Shown one piece after another: positions 1 through 6,491 of a DNA stretch of 20,714 bases. The stretch's first letter is position 1. The number at the start of each line of letters is the position of its first letter. A program made the translations under genes and the position numbers. A model generated the notes under the pieces. It made no database searches. It saw nothing but the letters and a program-made list of their open reading frames with translations, and was not told the origin of the DNA. The stretch is from JAUVRX01 sp049664225. Its GTDB lineage: Bacteria; Acidobacteriota; Thermoanaerobaculia; Multivoradales; JAHEKO01. The stretch is from positions 1 to 20,714 of the forward strand of contig JBATEX010000206.1 of assembly GCA_049664225.1 (NCBI GenBank), written 5' to 3'.

Positions 1-281
1 ATTCATGACGCCGCGAGCAGATTGTGGAAAGCGTCTGTTAGATCTGGTCACCCGCAGGGAGGAGCACCGGAGGCAACCTTGCAGGTTGTTGAGGAGGGAC
101 GAGCGAGGACGGCCTGAGATGGCGGGCGATCTCCGCTAGATGCCGTGGGGCTCATGAATAATGCGGGCTAGACCCCTCGACATCGAAGGATGGCGCGGCC
201 GGTGAGGATGTGCCAAGATGGCCCGCTGCAATTGACAGACGAGCTCATCTCATAAGAGGACAGGTACAGGAGGAATTGAAC
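1..281. other. 5' region without a supported gene
   Basis: I see no convincing gene here. Frame 1 is open from the window edge to a TGA at 115-117, and a 44-codon ATG frame runs from 5 to 139. Neither has a recognisable motif, although either could be the tail of a gene lying to the left. A short perfect hairpin (CAACCT, loop TGC, AGGTTG) sits at 74-88. It has no T-tract, so it is not a clear terminator. A TTGACA hexamer at 232-237 has no properly spaced -10 element. Confidence 0.4.
268..273 (+). promoter_or_regulatory. Shine-Dalgarno AGGAGG deciding a GTG start
   Basis: A perfect AGGAGG lies 8 nt before the GTG at 282. It favours this start over the upstream in-frame ATG at 210. The GTG also places a clean signal peptide at the very N-terminus. 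Confidence 0.75.
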
Positions 282-746
282 GTGAAGAAAGCTGTGTGGA
301 TTCTCTGTTTGGCGCTGACCATGATGGCGACGGTCTCGCCGGGGCAGGAGATCAATGATGAGTTCGAGCTGACCCGATCCATCATCCAAACCCAGCGTCA
401 GGCCATCGTCACCGCAGCGATGCAGCTCACCGGGGAGGAGAGCCAGACGTTCTGGCCGCTCTATCACGAGTATCGCGAGGCCATGAGGAAAGTCGATGAT
501 CGGTCGGTGACTCTGATCAACGGCTACGCCGAGAGCTTCGACACGATGACGGACGAGATCGCTCAGACAATGCTCAAGGAGCTCATGTCCATCCGACAGG
601 CGGAGCTCGACGTTACGCGTAAGTACCTCAAGCGATTCCAGAAGATCCTGCCCGCCAACAAGGTCGCTCGCTTCTTCCAATTGGAGAACAAGCTCGATAG
701 CGTGATCGACTTCGAGCTGGCGTCAGAGATCCCCCTCGTACCTTGA
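282..746 (+). CDS. Small secreted helical protein of unknown function
   Basis: This encodes a 154-residue protein starting at GTG 282, behind a strong ribosome binding site. Residues 1-22 form a signal peptide: two lysines, a hydrophobic stretch, then a small-residue cleavage region near SPGQ. The mature part is almost entirely helical and charged. It contains the pattern FWPLYHEYREAM and ends with a conserved-looking block, LPANKVARFFQLENKLDS. I recognise this pattern from periplasmic hypothetical proteins of Acidobacteria and some Proteobacteria, which are loosely reminiscent of Spy/LTXXQ chaperone-like helical proteins. That resemblance is not proof of function. The HdeD-type membrane gene starts 22 nt downstream, so the two are probably cotranscribed and may share a cell-envelope or stress role. 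The exact function is unknown. Confidence 0.75.
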   Translation: MKKAVWILCLALTMMATVSPGQEINDEFELTRSIIQTQRQAIVTAAMQLTGEESQTFWPLYHEYREAMRKVDDRSVTLINGYAESFDTMTDEIAQTMLKELMSIRQAELDVTRKYLKRFQKILPANKVARFFQLENKLDSVIDFELASEIPLVP

Positions 747-768
747 ACGGAGCGGGAGCCTCGTCGCG

Positions 769-1314
769 ATGGTCACTCGAAGGCTGACGAGACTCGGGGT
801 CCGTTTCGTCATCGGCGGGTCGCTGGCGTTGATAGCACCCTGGGTCGCTGTAGTCTCGACGACCATTCTGATCGGCATGATCCTCATCGGTGCCGGGATC
901 ACTTTCATCATCCTGGCACTCGAAGCCCAGTCCGGCGGTAGGGGAATGAGCCCCTTGCTCCTCGGGCTAGTGGCATCGGTAACGGGGGCTTGCCTTCTGA
1001 TCTGGCCAGCGATGACCGCCGTCAGCCTGACAGCGCTGATGGCTACCTACTCGACCTTGAGCGGCATACTGATGCTGGGTTTCGCGCTCGATCTCCGACC
1101 TGTACCCGGCTGGCCCCGGCTGGTTCTCGGAGGTTCGGTTGCGGTGTTGCTGGCGGCATCGATGTGGTTTCAGTTTCCCCTATCGGGTGCTTCGGCCGTC
1201 AGTACCGTTGTCGGTCTCAACCTGCTGACGACAGGGTATTCTCTCTTCGCTTTGCAGGGTTTCGGAGCATCGGCATCCGCAAGGTCGAGCTACCATGCGG
1301 ATATGTCTATTTGA
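769..1314 (+). CDS. HdeD/DUF308 family integral membrane protein
   Basis: This is a 181-residue, very hydrophobic protein with about six membrane segments (roughly residues 12-30, 31-51, 60-80, 83-107, 117-134 and 140-163). Arg/Lys-rich residues 4-12 precede the first segment. Size and layout fit the HdeD (DUF308) family; the E. coli member is linked to acid resistance, but most members have no known activity. The ATG follows a GGAG-like site within GAGCGGGAGCC. The gene lies 22 nt after the secreted helical protein gene. Its TGA stop overlaps the TTGACA promoter hexamer of the next gene. The family call is by topology and length, since no catalytic motif exists to test. Confidence 0.8.
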   Translation: MVTRRLTRLGVRFVIGGSLALIAPWVAVVSTTILIGMILIGAGITFIILALEAQSGGRGMSPLLLGLVASVTGACLLIWPAMTAVSLTALMATYSTLSGILMLGFALDLRPVPGWPRLVLGGSVAVLLAASMWFQFPLSGASAVSTVVGLNLLTTGYSLFALQGFGASASARSSYHADMSI

Positions 1315-1338
1315 CATCTTGGCGCCAGTGACGACAAT
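1311..1338 (+). promoter_or_regulatory. Sigma70-type promoter, TTGACA-N16-GACAAT
   Basis: A perfect -35 TTGACA (1311-1316) is followed after 16 nt by GACAAT (1333-1338). This lies 29 nt before the ATG of the ribbon-helix-helix gene. The -35 overlaps the stop codon of the upstream hdeD-like gene, so the regulator can be transcribed separately. No experimental support is available. Confidence 0.55.
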
Positions 1339-1367
1339 AGGGAGAGCAGGTTAAAAGGAGCCCAAGG

Positions 1368-1577
1368 ATGACCCAGCAGCCGATGGTAGAACGAAGGAAG
1401 GTCAGGGTGACGGTGAACATGTCACCCGATATGGTTGCTGCCCTGAAGGTTGCCAGCTTCCAGCGCCGCTCCCTGGGAGAGATCGATATCGGTTTGTCGG
1501 AGCTGGTTCGAGAAGCGGTAGAGGAGTGGCTCGATCGTGAGATCAACGGAGCCAGCCTCATGTCGATGAACGGCTAG
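1368..1577 (+). CDS. Small ribbon-helix-helix-like protein
   Basis: This encodes a 69-residue protein. It has a basic N-terminal beta-strand (residues 10-19, alternating charged and hydrophobic, VRVTVNM), then a helix starting SPDMVAALK, and a second helix at about 43-58 (LSELVREAVEEWLD). This layout is that of CopG/Arc-type ribbon-helix-helix DNA-binding proteins, in which the strand pair of a dimer enters the DNA major groove. A good AAAGGAG site (1354-1360) sits 7 nt before the ATG, and a sigma70-like promoter lies upstream. No toxin gene follows on the same strand, so a toxin-antitoxin role is not supported. The target is unknown; autoregulation is possible but not shown. Confidence 0.7.
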   Translation: MTQQPMVERRKVRVTVNMSPDMVAALKVASFQRRSLGEIDIGLSELVREAVEEWLDREINGASLMSMNG

Positions 1578-1630
1578 AGCTGCTTCAAGCGCCGGCTTCC
1601 CGCCCACGAGTCCAAAGCCCAAAGTAGTCC

Positions 1631-1652
1631 GACGGTCGAATTGTCGACCGTC
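1631..1652. terminator. Perfect 9-bp hairpin between convergent genes
   Basis: GACGGTCGA (1631-1639), loop ATTG, and TCGACCGTC (1644-1652) form a perfect stem. It lies between the end of the ribbon-helix-helix gene and the end of the convergent gene on the minus strand. No T-tract follows on either strand, so it may be a weak or factor-assisted terminator, or a transcript-stabilising structure. Confidence 0.4.
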
Positions 1653-1669
1653 CTCGGTCCTACCACTCC

Positions 1670-1687
1670 GGTGCTGTCCGCAGCACC
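1670..1687. terminator. 7-bp hairpin with TCCG tetraloop
   Basis: GGTGCTG (1670-1676), TCCG, and CAGCACC (1681-1687) form a perfect stem closed by a UNCG-class tetraloop on the plus-strand RNA. It is the second hairpin in the 138-bp convergent gap. No T-run is present, so function as a terminator is uncertain. Confidence 0.35.
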
Positions 1688-1715
1688 AAAGCTCCACGAT
1701 CAGCAGCCGGTGGTC

Positions 1716-2039
1716 CTAGACGGTGGCTCTCCGGATCTGGCGCTTCAGCCGGTGGATCTGCCGGCGAATCCTCTTCAGCTCCTTGTGATCACCGGAATCG
1801 ATAGCTGCCTGCCGCTGTTGCTTGAGCTCACGAATCTCGCCCTTGACCTTCGTCTTGTCGAGGCCCACGACCTGATGGGTGACATGAGCTTCGATTCCGA
1901 GAGCCTGGCAGAGGACCTTCAGTAGATCCTCTTTGTGCATGCTGGAGTAGCCTCGCAGCTCTTCGTGGTCCATGTCCTTGGCGACTTCGCGCAGCTGGGC
2001 CACGGTCATCGCGTGGAGCTCTTCGTATGTATGGGTCAT
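1716..2039 (-). CDS. Small protein with Rho-N/SAP-like N-terminus and basic helical C-terminus
   Basis: This encodes a 107-residue protein. Residues 10-48 (MTVAQLREVAKDM through KEDLLKVLCQALGI) match the style of the Rho termination factor N-terminal/SAP-like fold, a small helical domain that often binds nucleic acid. Residues 60-107 form a Lys/Arg-rich amphipathic helix pair ending HRLKRQIRRATV, likely a coiled coil with a basic face. I have seen similar ~100-residue hypothetical proteins with the same two-part layout across environmental bacteria. None that I know has an assigned function. GGGGAGG lies about 5 nt upstream of the ATG. Nucleic-acid binding is inferred only. The gene converges with the ribbon-helix-helix gene and diverges from the thiolase-like operon. 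Confidence 0.7.
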   Translation of the reverse strand: MTHTYEELHAMTVAQLREVAKDMDHEELRGYSSMHKEDLLKVLCQALGIEAHVTHQVVGLDKTKVKGEIRELKQQRQAAIDSGDHKELKRIRRQIHRLKRQIRRATV

Positions 2040-2249
2040 AGCCCTCCCCGTTCAATCGAATTCGTCGCCCATTCTACCCTGTCGACAGCAAGCTGGCCGA
2101 GTTGTCCGGGTGAGCTTCTCTGGCTCCGTGACCTCGTGGTATTCTCGATTCAGGTGAAGACGGCCGATTGGGCAGCCTCGGCCCAGACGTTGGAGCCGGC
2201 AGCCCGGTCCTATTGAAGGCTTATCGATTTCCAGAGAGCGAGGGGAGCC

Positions 2250-3611
2250 ATGCGGCCCGTATACGCTGTTTCCGGAGGGGTGAGCAAGTTCGCCAAAGCC
2301 CGGCCGGACAAGACGTTCCAAGCCATCGTCAAGGAAGCCTACGACTACGCGATCGAGGATCTGGGGCTGGAGTTTCGGCAGTTCACCGAGTTGGTGGACG
2401 GCTCGGTCGCCAGCTATTTCTCGGACCACTTCACCCGCCAGCTGATGGCGGGGATCATGGCTCAGGACTACCTTGGACTCTGTCCCAAACCGGGGCATCG
2501 AGTCGAGGGTGGAGGCGCCACGGGAGGCATCTGTTTCCAGGAGGGATGGAAGAACGTTGCCAGTGGTCTGATGGACATCTGCGTTGCCTATGGCTTCGAG
2601 ACCATGAGCCATGTCAACACCTGGAAGGGCAACGAGTTCATCGCCCTGGCTTCGGATGTCAGTCTCGACTATCCGGTTGGCGGCTTCTACTCCGGTTACT
2701 ACGCCATGATGGTGACGCGGCACATGAAGGAGTTCGGTACTACCGTCGAGCAGCTGGCTACCGTCTCCGTCAAGAACCACATCAATGCGTATCACAACCC
2801 CTACGCGCAGAAGCGGAACCGGTACACCATCGAGGATGTGCGACAGGCCCCGATGGTGGCATGGCCGTTGACCCGTCTCGACATCTGCGTCATGAGCGAT
2901 GGTGCGGCCGCCGTCATCCTCTGTTCTGAAGAGGGTCTCGAGAAGCTCGAGACAGCAGGTGGCCGGCGGCTGCCTCGTGTCCGGGTTACGGGTATCGGAC
3001 GCGGTACGGACGCGATGAGAATGGCGGACCGGCCACATCAGACGCTGGAGGATTTCCTCAGACAAAACGCACTACCTCACGAAACCAACAGCCAGGAGAC
3101 CTGCGACTACTATGCAGAGCTTTGGCAGGGGGGTTTCCGCTATCCGGGAATCCACTCCTTCCGTGCAGGCCGCATGGCCTCGAAGAGAGCCTACGATCAC
3201 TGCGGTCTCATGGACCCGATCGCGGAGCTCGACTTCGTCGAGCTTCACGACGCCTATACCTCTTCGGAGATACAGACCTATGAAGACATGGGGCTCTGCC
3301 GTTACGGGGAGGGCGGCCCATTCGCCACCTCCGGCACAACCTTCATGCCCGGAATCGACTACGGGTTGGACCTGATCGAGAGTCCGGTGTGTCCGGTCAA
3401 TCCGTCCGGTGGGCTCATCGCCTGCGGCCATCCGGTAGGAGCCACCGGCCTCATGCAGGCCGTGTTCGCCATCTGGCAGCTACAGGGCACCATCGAGCGG
3501 CATTTCGGAGACGCCACCCTGCAGTTGGACAAGCCCCGCCGGGGGGCTATCCACAGCCACGCTGGGACCGGGACCTACGTCACCGTCACCATTTTGGAAG
3601 CCGAGGACTAG
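2250..3611 (+). CDS. SCP2-thiolase-like protein lacking the nucleophilic cysteine
   Basis: This is a 453-residue protein of the thiolase superfamily, SCP2/BbsB-like branch, probably a subunit that acts with the DUF35 protein encoded next. Conserved parts include ELHDAYTSSE (330-340), DMGLCRYGEGG (346-356), NPSGG (384-388) and GHPVGATG (393-400). Active thiolases carry a cysteine in a C-A-S/T-G motif, but this protein reads EGGGATGG (86-93), so Gly89 occupies the nucleophile position. The nearest cysteine is Cys95. Cys-less SCP2-like proteins paired with DUF35 partners include the Ltp2 retro-aldolases of steroid side-chain degradation. An aldolase or other carbon-carbon lyase/ligase on an acyl-CoA is therefore more likely than a beta-ketothiolase. 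The substrate is unknown. A GAGGGGAG site precedes the ATG closely. Confidence 0.85.
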   Translation: MRPVYAVSGGVSKFAKARPDKTFQAIVKEAYDYAIEDLGLEFRQFTELVDGSVASYFSDHFTRQLMAGIMAQDYLGLCPKPGHRVEGGGATGGICFQEGWKNVASGLMDICVAYGFETMSHVNTWKGNEFIALASDVSLDYPVGGFYSGYYAMMVTRHMKEFGTTVEQLATVSVKNHINAYHNPYAQKRNRYTIEDVRQAPMVAWPLTRLDICVMSDGAAAVILCSEEGLEKLETAGGRRLPRVRVTGIGRGTDAMRMADRPHQTLEDFLRQNALPHETNSQETCDYYAELWQGGFRYPGIHSFRAGRMASKRAYDHCGLMDPIAELDFVELHDAYTSSEIQTYEDMGLCRYGEGGPFATSGTTFMPGIDYGLDLIESPVCPVNPSGGLIACGHPVGATGLMQAVFAIWQLQGTIERHFGDATLQLDKPRRGAIHSHAGTGTYVTVTILEAED

Positions 3612-3614
3612 ATC

Positions 3615-4169
3615 ATGACCGATTCCAAGAAGCTCCCAGGCAAGATCGAAGAGACCGACGATGGACAGATCCTGTTCAGTGTGCCTTTCCCCGAGGAGCT
3701 GAGCCCGGAGGCTTTACAGGCTTTGAAGGGGATGCGTCCGATCATCATCAAGCAGCCCTACGCCATCGACTACATCCACTCCTACGGTCAGGACTCTCCG
3801 TTCTTCGCCGGTCTTGCCGGCGGCACACTGCTTGGTTGTCGAGACCTCGAGACCGGCTACACCTACGCCAATCCGCGGTCCCACGACATGTACACGGGTG
3901 AGCCGACGGATTGGGTACAGCTACCCGAGGAGGGTCGCATTCACGCCTTTACCGTCTGCCACTTCGGGTCAGAGGAGTTTCTGCCCCAAACCCCCTTTGT
4001 ATTGATACTCGTGGAGCTCGAGGGTGCCGACACCTTGCTGCTTTCGAGGCTAGTGGGAGTCGATCCCGATGAAGCCTCTCTCGACTGGATTGGAATGCCG
4101 GTCAAGGCTCGCTTTCTGCGCAATAGCAAATTCAAGCCCACAGACGTCTACTTCGCGCCATCGGAATAG
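3615..4169 (+). CDS. DUF35 / OB-fold acyl-CoA-associated partner, zinc ribbon degenerate
   Basis: This encodes a 184-residue protein starting 3 nt after the thiolase-like stop, so the two are translationally close and almost certainly one operon. The order fits DUF35 (COG1545) proteins: an N-terminal helix with YIHSYGQDSPFFAGLAGG (53-70), then the rubredoxin-like zinc ribbon region, then an OB-fold (about 98-180, with TDWVQLPEEGRIHAFTV). In the usual family the ribbon has two Cys-x-x-Cys knuckles. Here only Cys75 remains (CRDLETGYTYANPRSHDMYTG, 75-95), so tetra-cysteine zinc binding is not possible. The OB-fold part is intact. Such proteins form a complex with SCP2-like thiolases or aldolases and help bind acyl-CoA. 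The family call is fairly firm; the substrate is not known. Confidence 0.8.
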   Translation: MTDSKKLPGKIEETDDGQILFSVPFPEELSPEALQALKGMRPIIIKQPYAIDYIHSYGQDSPFFAGLAGGTLLGCRDLETGYTYANPRSHDMYTGEPTDWVQLPEEGRIHAFTVCHFGSEEFLPQTPFVLILVELEGADTLLLSRLVGVDPDEASLDWIGMPVKARFLRNSKFKPTDVYFAPSE

Positions 4170-4235
4170 CGAAGGACCGCAGACCGAGCTTTGGCGGGAT
4201 AGGAATGGAGCAGGTCTCGAGCGTGCGAAAAGGGG

Positions 4236-4241
4236 TAGAAT
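4236..4241 (+). promoter_or_regulatory. -10-like hexamer TAGAAT upstream of the PilZ gene
   Basis: TAGAAT occurs 46 nt before the PilZ gene ATG, in the context GGGGTAGAATAGGGC. The same hexamer precedes dnaB and pepA. No good -35 is visible at the standard distance, so the call rests on recurrence. Confidence 0.35.
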
Positions 4242-4287
4242 AGGGCATATCTTTGCCTAACAGGACAGAATCGGTAGGACCTCCCAG

Positions 4288-4971
4288 ATGCCGGCAAAGC
4301 GCAAATACCAGAGGACCCCGCACCGGGTAAATGTGCGTTTCAAGAAGAAGACGGGGGATGAGGAATTCGCCGTTGGTTACACCAAGAACATCTCTCCCGA
4401 TGGTTTGTTCATAGGCACGATTCGGCCCCTGCCTCCGCGAACCGAGATCATCGTCGAGATCAAGGAAGCGGAGGAAATCCGTCGTCGTGCCGCTGCAGTC
4501 GTTCATGCGGCCCGCGTGTCACCCCTGTTGGCCAGTGTCCAAACTTCGGGTATGGGGGTTCGCTTTCTGGATCAGGTGGACGCGGGAGATACGGTCTCCG
4601 GGCCTCGAGAGGGAGACATGGCGACGACGGTCGAGACGGAGGACCGGGACGAGAGATCGACCGAGGCGCAGGCCAGCTCCCCAGATATCGAGGTCGACCT
4701 CTCGGATGTCGAACGTTTCCGTGAGGCCTTCCGCCGGGATATTCAGCATGGCCTCATTTTCGCCCAGGGTCCGATTGCCTCGGAGATCGGAGAGGAAGTT
4801 CTGGTCAGGGTGCTCGTACCGGGGGGAGTCAGTGATGTCGCTCTCAGAGCCCGTGTCGACAGAGAGACGATTTGTCGGAGTGAGGCCTACGGCGAGCTCG
4901 GAACGGCCGGCTTCATGTTGGTCATCGTGGATGCAGATGCGGCTGTCAGCCTGCTGAGAGCATCTCTCTGA
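4288..4971 (+). CDS. PilZ domain protein, probable c-di-GMP receptor
   Basis: This encodes a 227-residue protein. The N-terminal domain (about 5-96) is PilZ: R9-TPH-R13 gives the RxxxR motif and NISPDG (34-39) the (D/N)xSxxG motif, followed by the closing strand GMGVRF (88-93). These residues bind cyclic di-GMP in known family members. An acidic linker (about 98-130) follows. The C-terminal part (about 132-227) has a PilZ-like strand order (HGLIFAQGPI, EEVLVRVLVPGG, GTAGFMLVIVD) but no RxxxR, so it is probably a degenerate second PilZ-like domain. The DUF4388 gene downstream suggests a shared signalling or surface-motility role. The ribosome binding site is weak. A terminator-like hairpin follows the stop. 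Confidence 0.85.
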   Translation: MPAKRKYQRTPHRVNVRFKKKTGDEEFAVGYTKNISPDGLFIGTIRPLPPRTEIIVEIKEAEEIRRRAAAVVHAARVSPLLASVQTSGMGVRFLDQVDAGDTVSGPREGDMATTVETEDRDERSTEAQASSPDIEVDLSDVERFREAFRRDIQHGLIFAQGPIASEIGEEVLVRVLVPGGVSDVALRARVDRETICRSEAYGELGTAGFMLVIVDADAAVSLLRASL

Positions 4972-4988
4972 AGGCTGACCTCGGGTTG

Positions 4989-5019
4989 AATCGGGCGGAC
5001 CAGGAGATCGCCCGATTTT
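4989..5019 (+). terminator. Intrinsic terminator-like hairpin after the PilZ gene
   Basis: AATCGGGCG (4989-4997) pairs perfectly with CGCCCGATT (5009-5017) across an 11-nt loop. The run of Ts spans 5016-5019 at the 3' base. It lies 17 nt after the PilZ stop. The T-run is short, so efficiency is uncertain. Confidence 0.55.
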
Positions 5020-5195
5020 CGCCACTGTGGAAAATTCCGACGACTTCCACGCCGCATTTTTGCCACAATAGATCAGAAAAGAGGCGCCCGGATGGTGAAA
5101 TCCGGGCTGAAAGCGTCGATTCCGATGGCACGAATCATGCTGCACTTCAGTCAGTCAAGGCTCCGTAGCCAGGTTCCCTCGCACTGGAGACGAGG
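5020..5195 (+). promoter_or_regulatory. Leader region of the DUF4388 gene
   Basis: This gene-free leader holds CACAAT (5064-5069), which resembles the other -10-like elements of the window, inside an AT-richer patch. A GGAG (5186-5189) lies 6 nt before the ATG at 5196. The 5' leader from that -10 would be about 120 nt. No recognised riboswitch was seen. Confidence 0.25.
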
Positions 5196-6479
5196 ATGAA
5201 TAGAGAGGTTCCAAGCCTCGAGGTCACGACCATGGAAACGAAAGACCTTCTGATGAAGGACGATCAGGGCAGGGTGATTCGCGTCGTCGGCAAGGAGCGC
5301 GACGGTGATGTCCCGCTGGCTGGGGCCTATCGAATCGTCGTCAGCTCACCCGAGATTCTCATTCTGCAGAGGGCGAGCGAAGATTCCGTTTGTCAGTCTC
5401 CAGGACACGTCCTGATGGCAGGCGAGATCGTCGGCCACACGACCGTGCTCGATATCATCAACGTGATCTCGGCTTCGCGCTGGGCCGGAAACCTCCACAT
5501 CTATGGTCGCGATTCTCATCGGGTCCTGTCGTTCGACAAGGGAGCTCTCCAGCACGCCTCGAGCGACTATCCAGATGACCGGTTGAACAAGGTGCTGGTT
5601 CGCATGGGGATCCTCACGGCTTCGCAGGTGGAGTCGGTGATGCGCGATCTCGAGCCACCCATGCGTCTCGGCAAGCTGCTCGTCGAGCGAGGTTACATCA
5701 GCCGGCAGCAGCTCTTCGACCTGTTGAACAAACAGACCGAGGAGATCTTCTTCTCGGCGATTCTCGAAACCAACGGTAGCTATCTCTTCATCATCGGCGA
5801 CGGCAGTCAGATAAACCCGAGCACGATCGCCCACATTCCCGTGCAGGAGCTCTTGCTGAGGGGGGCCGAGCGCTTGGACAGCCTCAAGCAGTTCGAGAGC
5901 CTGGTGCCGGACATCGAGCTCTGTCCCGAGCTACAGGCCGGCGTCGAAGGCACTCAACTCGACCCGAAGACTCGTCTCGTCCTGGCGCTGAGCAACGGGC
6001 AGCGCTCCCTGCGAGAGATCGCCAGCGAGACCTGGTTGGGCAAGTTCGAAACCATGAAGATCACGAAGGAGCTGGTGCGAAAAGGGCATGTCCGTCTCAA
6101 GCCGAGGACTCCATCGACTCAGGAGGAAGCTCGGCGGCTCATCGGTTCCTTCGACGAGCTTCTGCGGTACATCTTCGCCGTCGTCGAGCAGCACGGCAGT
6201 GTCGTTCAGACTCGGGAGGAGATCAACCGTTGGCTGGATCGCGGCGGCAGATTCGACCTGCTTCCCTATGGCATCAACGAGGATGGCTCCATCGTGCTGG
6301 ACCCGAAGGACCTGATGACCCAGGTCGGCAACGATCAACAACTCGTCAAGACGATCCGCGACACCTTGTACGAGTTGACCTCGTTCGCGCTCTTTGCAGC
6401 TTCCCTCTCGATGCCGGCCGAAGAGGAGCTGAAGCTCTCGCAGGACGTCTATCGGCGCCTGCACTCCCTGCAACTCTGA
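5196..6479 (+). CDS. DUF4388 (PATAN-type) domain protein
   Basis: This encodes a 427-residue cytoplasmic protein without signal peptide or membrane segments. Residues about 72-230 form a DUF4388 domain (MAGEIVGHTTVLDIINVI, then WAGNLHIYG, DKGALQHASS and a helical stretch with LLVERGYISRQQLFDLLNKQ). The helical stretch also resembles the N-terminal domain of type II secretion/type IV pilus ATPases. Residues about 253-303 (TRLVLALSNGQRSLREIA) look like the small winged-helix-like segment often found at the end of such proteins. Residues 310-427 are helical and unrecognised. DUF4388 proteins cluster with two-component, PilZ and gliding genes in Myxococcota and Acidobacteriota. The start at 5196 has a GGAG 6 nt upstream; an in-frame ATG at 5232 is an alternative. 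Confidence 0.75.
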   Translation: MNREVPSLEVTTMETKDLLMKDDQGRVIRVVGKERDGDVPLAGAYRIVVSSPEILILQRASEDSVCQSPGHVLMAGEIVGHTTVLDIINVISASRWAGNLHIYGRDSHRVLSFDKGALQHASSDYPDDRLNKVLVRMGILTASQVESVMRDLEPPMRLGKLLVERGYISRQQLFDLLNKQTEEIFFSAILETNGSYLFIIGDGSQINPSTIAHIPVQELLLRGAERLDSLKQFESLVPDIELCPELQAGVEGTQLDPKTRLVLALSNGQRSLREIASETWLGKFETMKITKELVRKGHVRLKPRTPSTQEEARRLIGSFDELLRYIFAVVEQHGSVVQTREEINRWLDRGGRFDLLPYGINEDGSIVLDPKDLMTQVGNDQQLVKTIRDTLYELTSFALFAASLSMPAEEELKLSQDVYRRLHSLQL

Positions 6480-6491
6480 GGCGGTAGGGAC

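Noticed and set aside
232..256. TTGACA upstream of the first gene as a promoter
   Set aside because: The only -10-like sequence (CATAAG, 251-256) is 13 nt away, too close for a sigma70 promoter.
2052..3065. 337-codon open frame on the minus strand
   Set aside because: It lies antisense to the clearly conserved thiolase-like gene, has no family motif, and is explained by the high GC content and codon use of the real gene.
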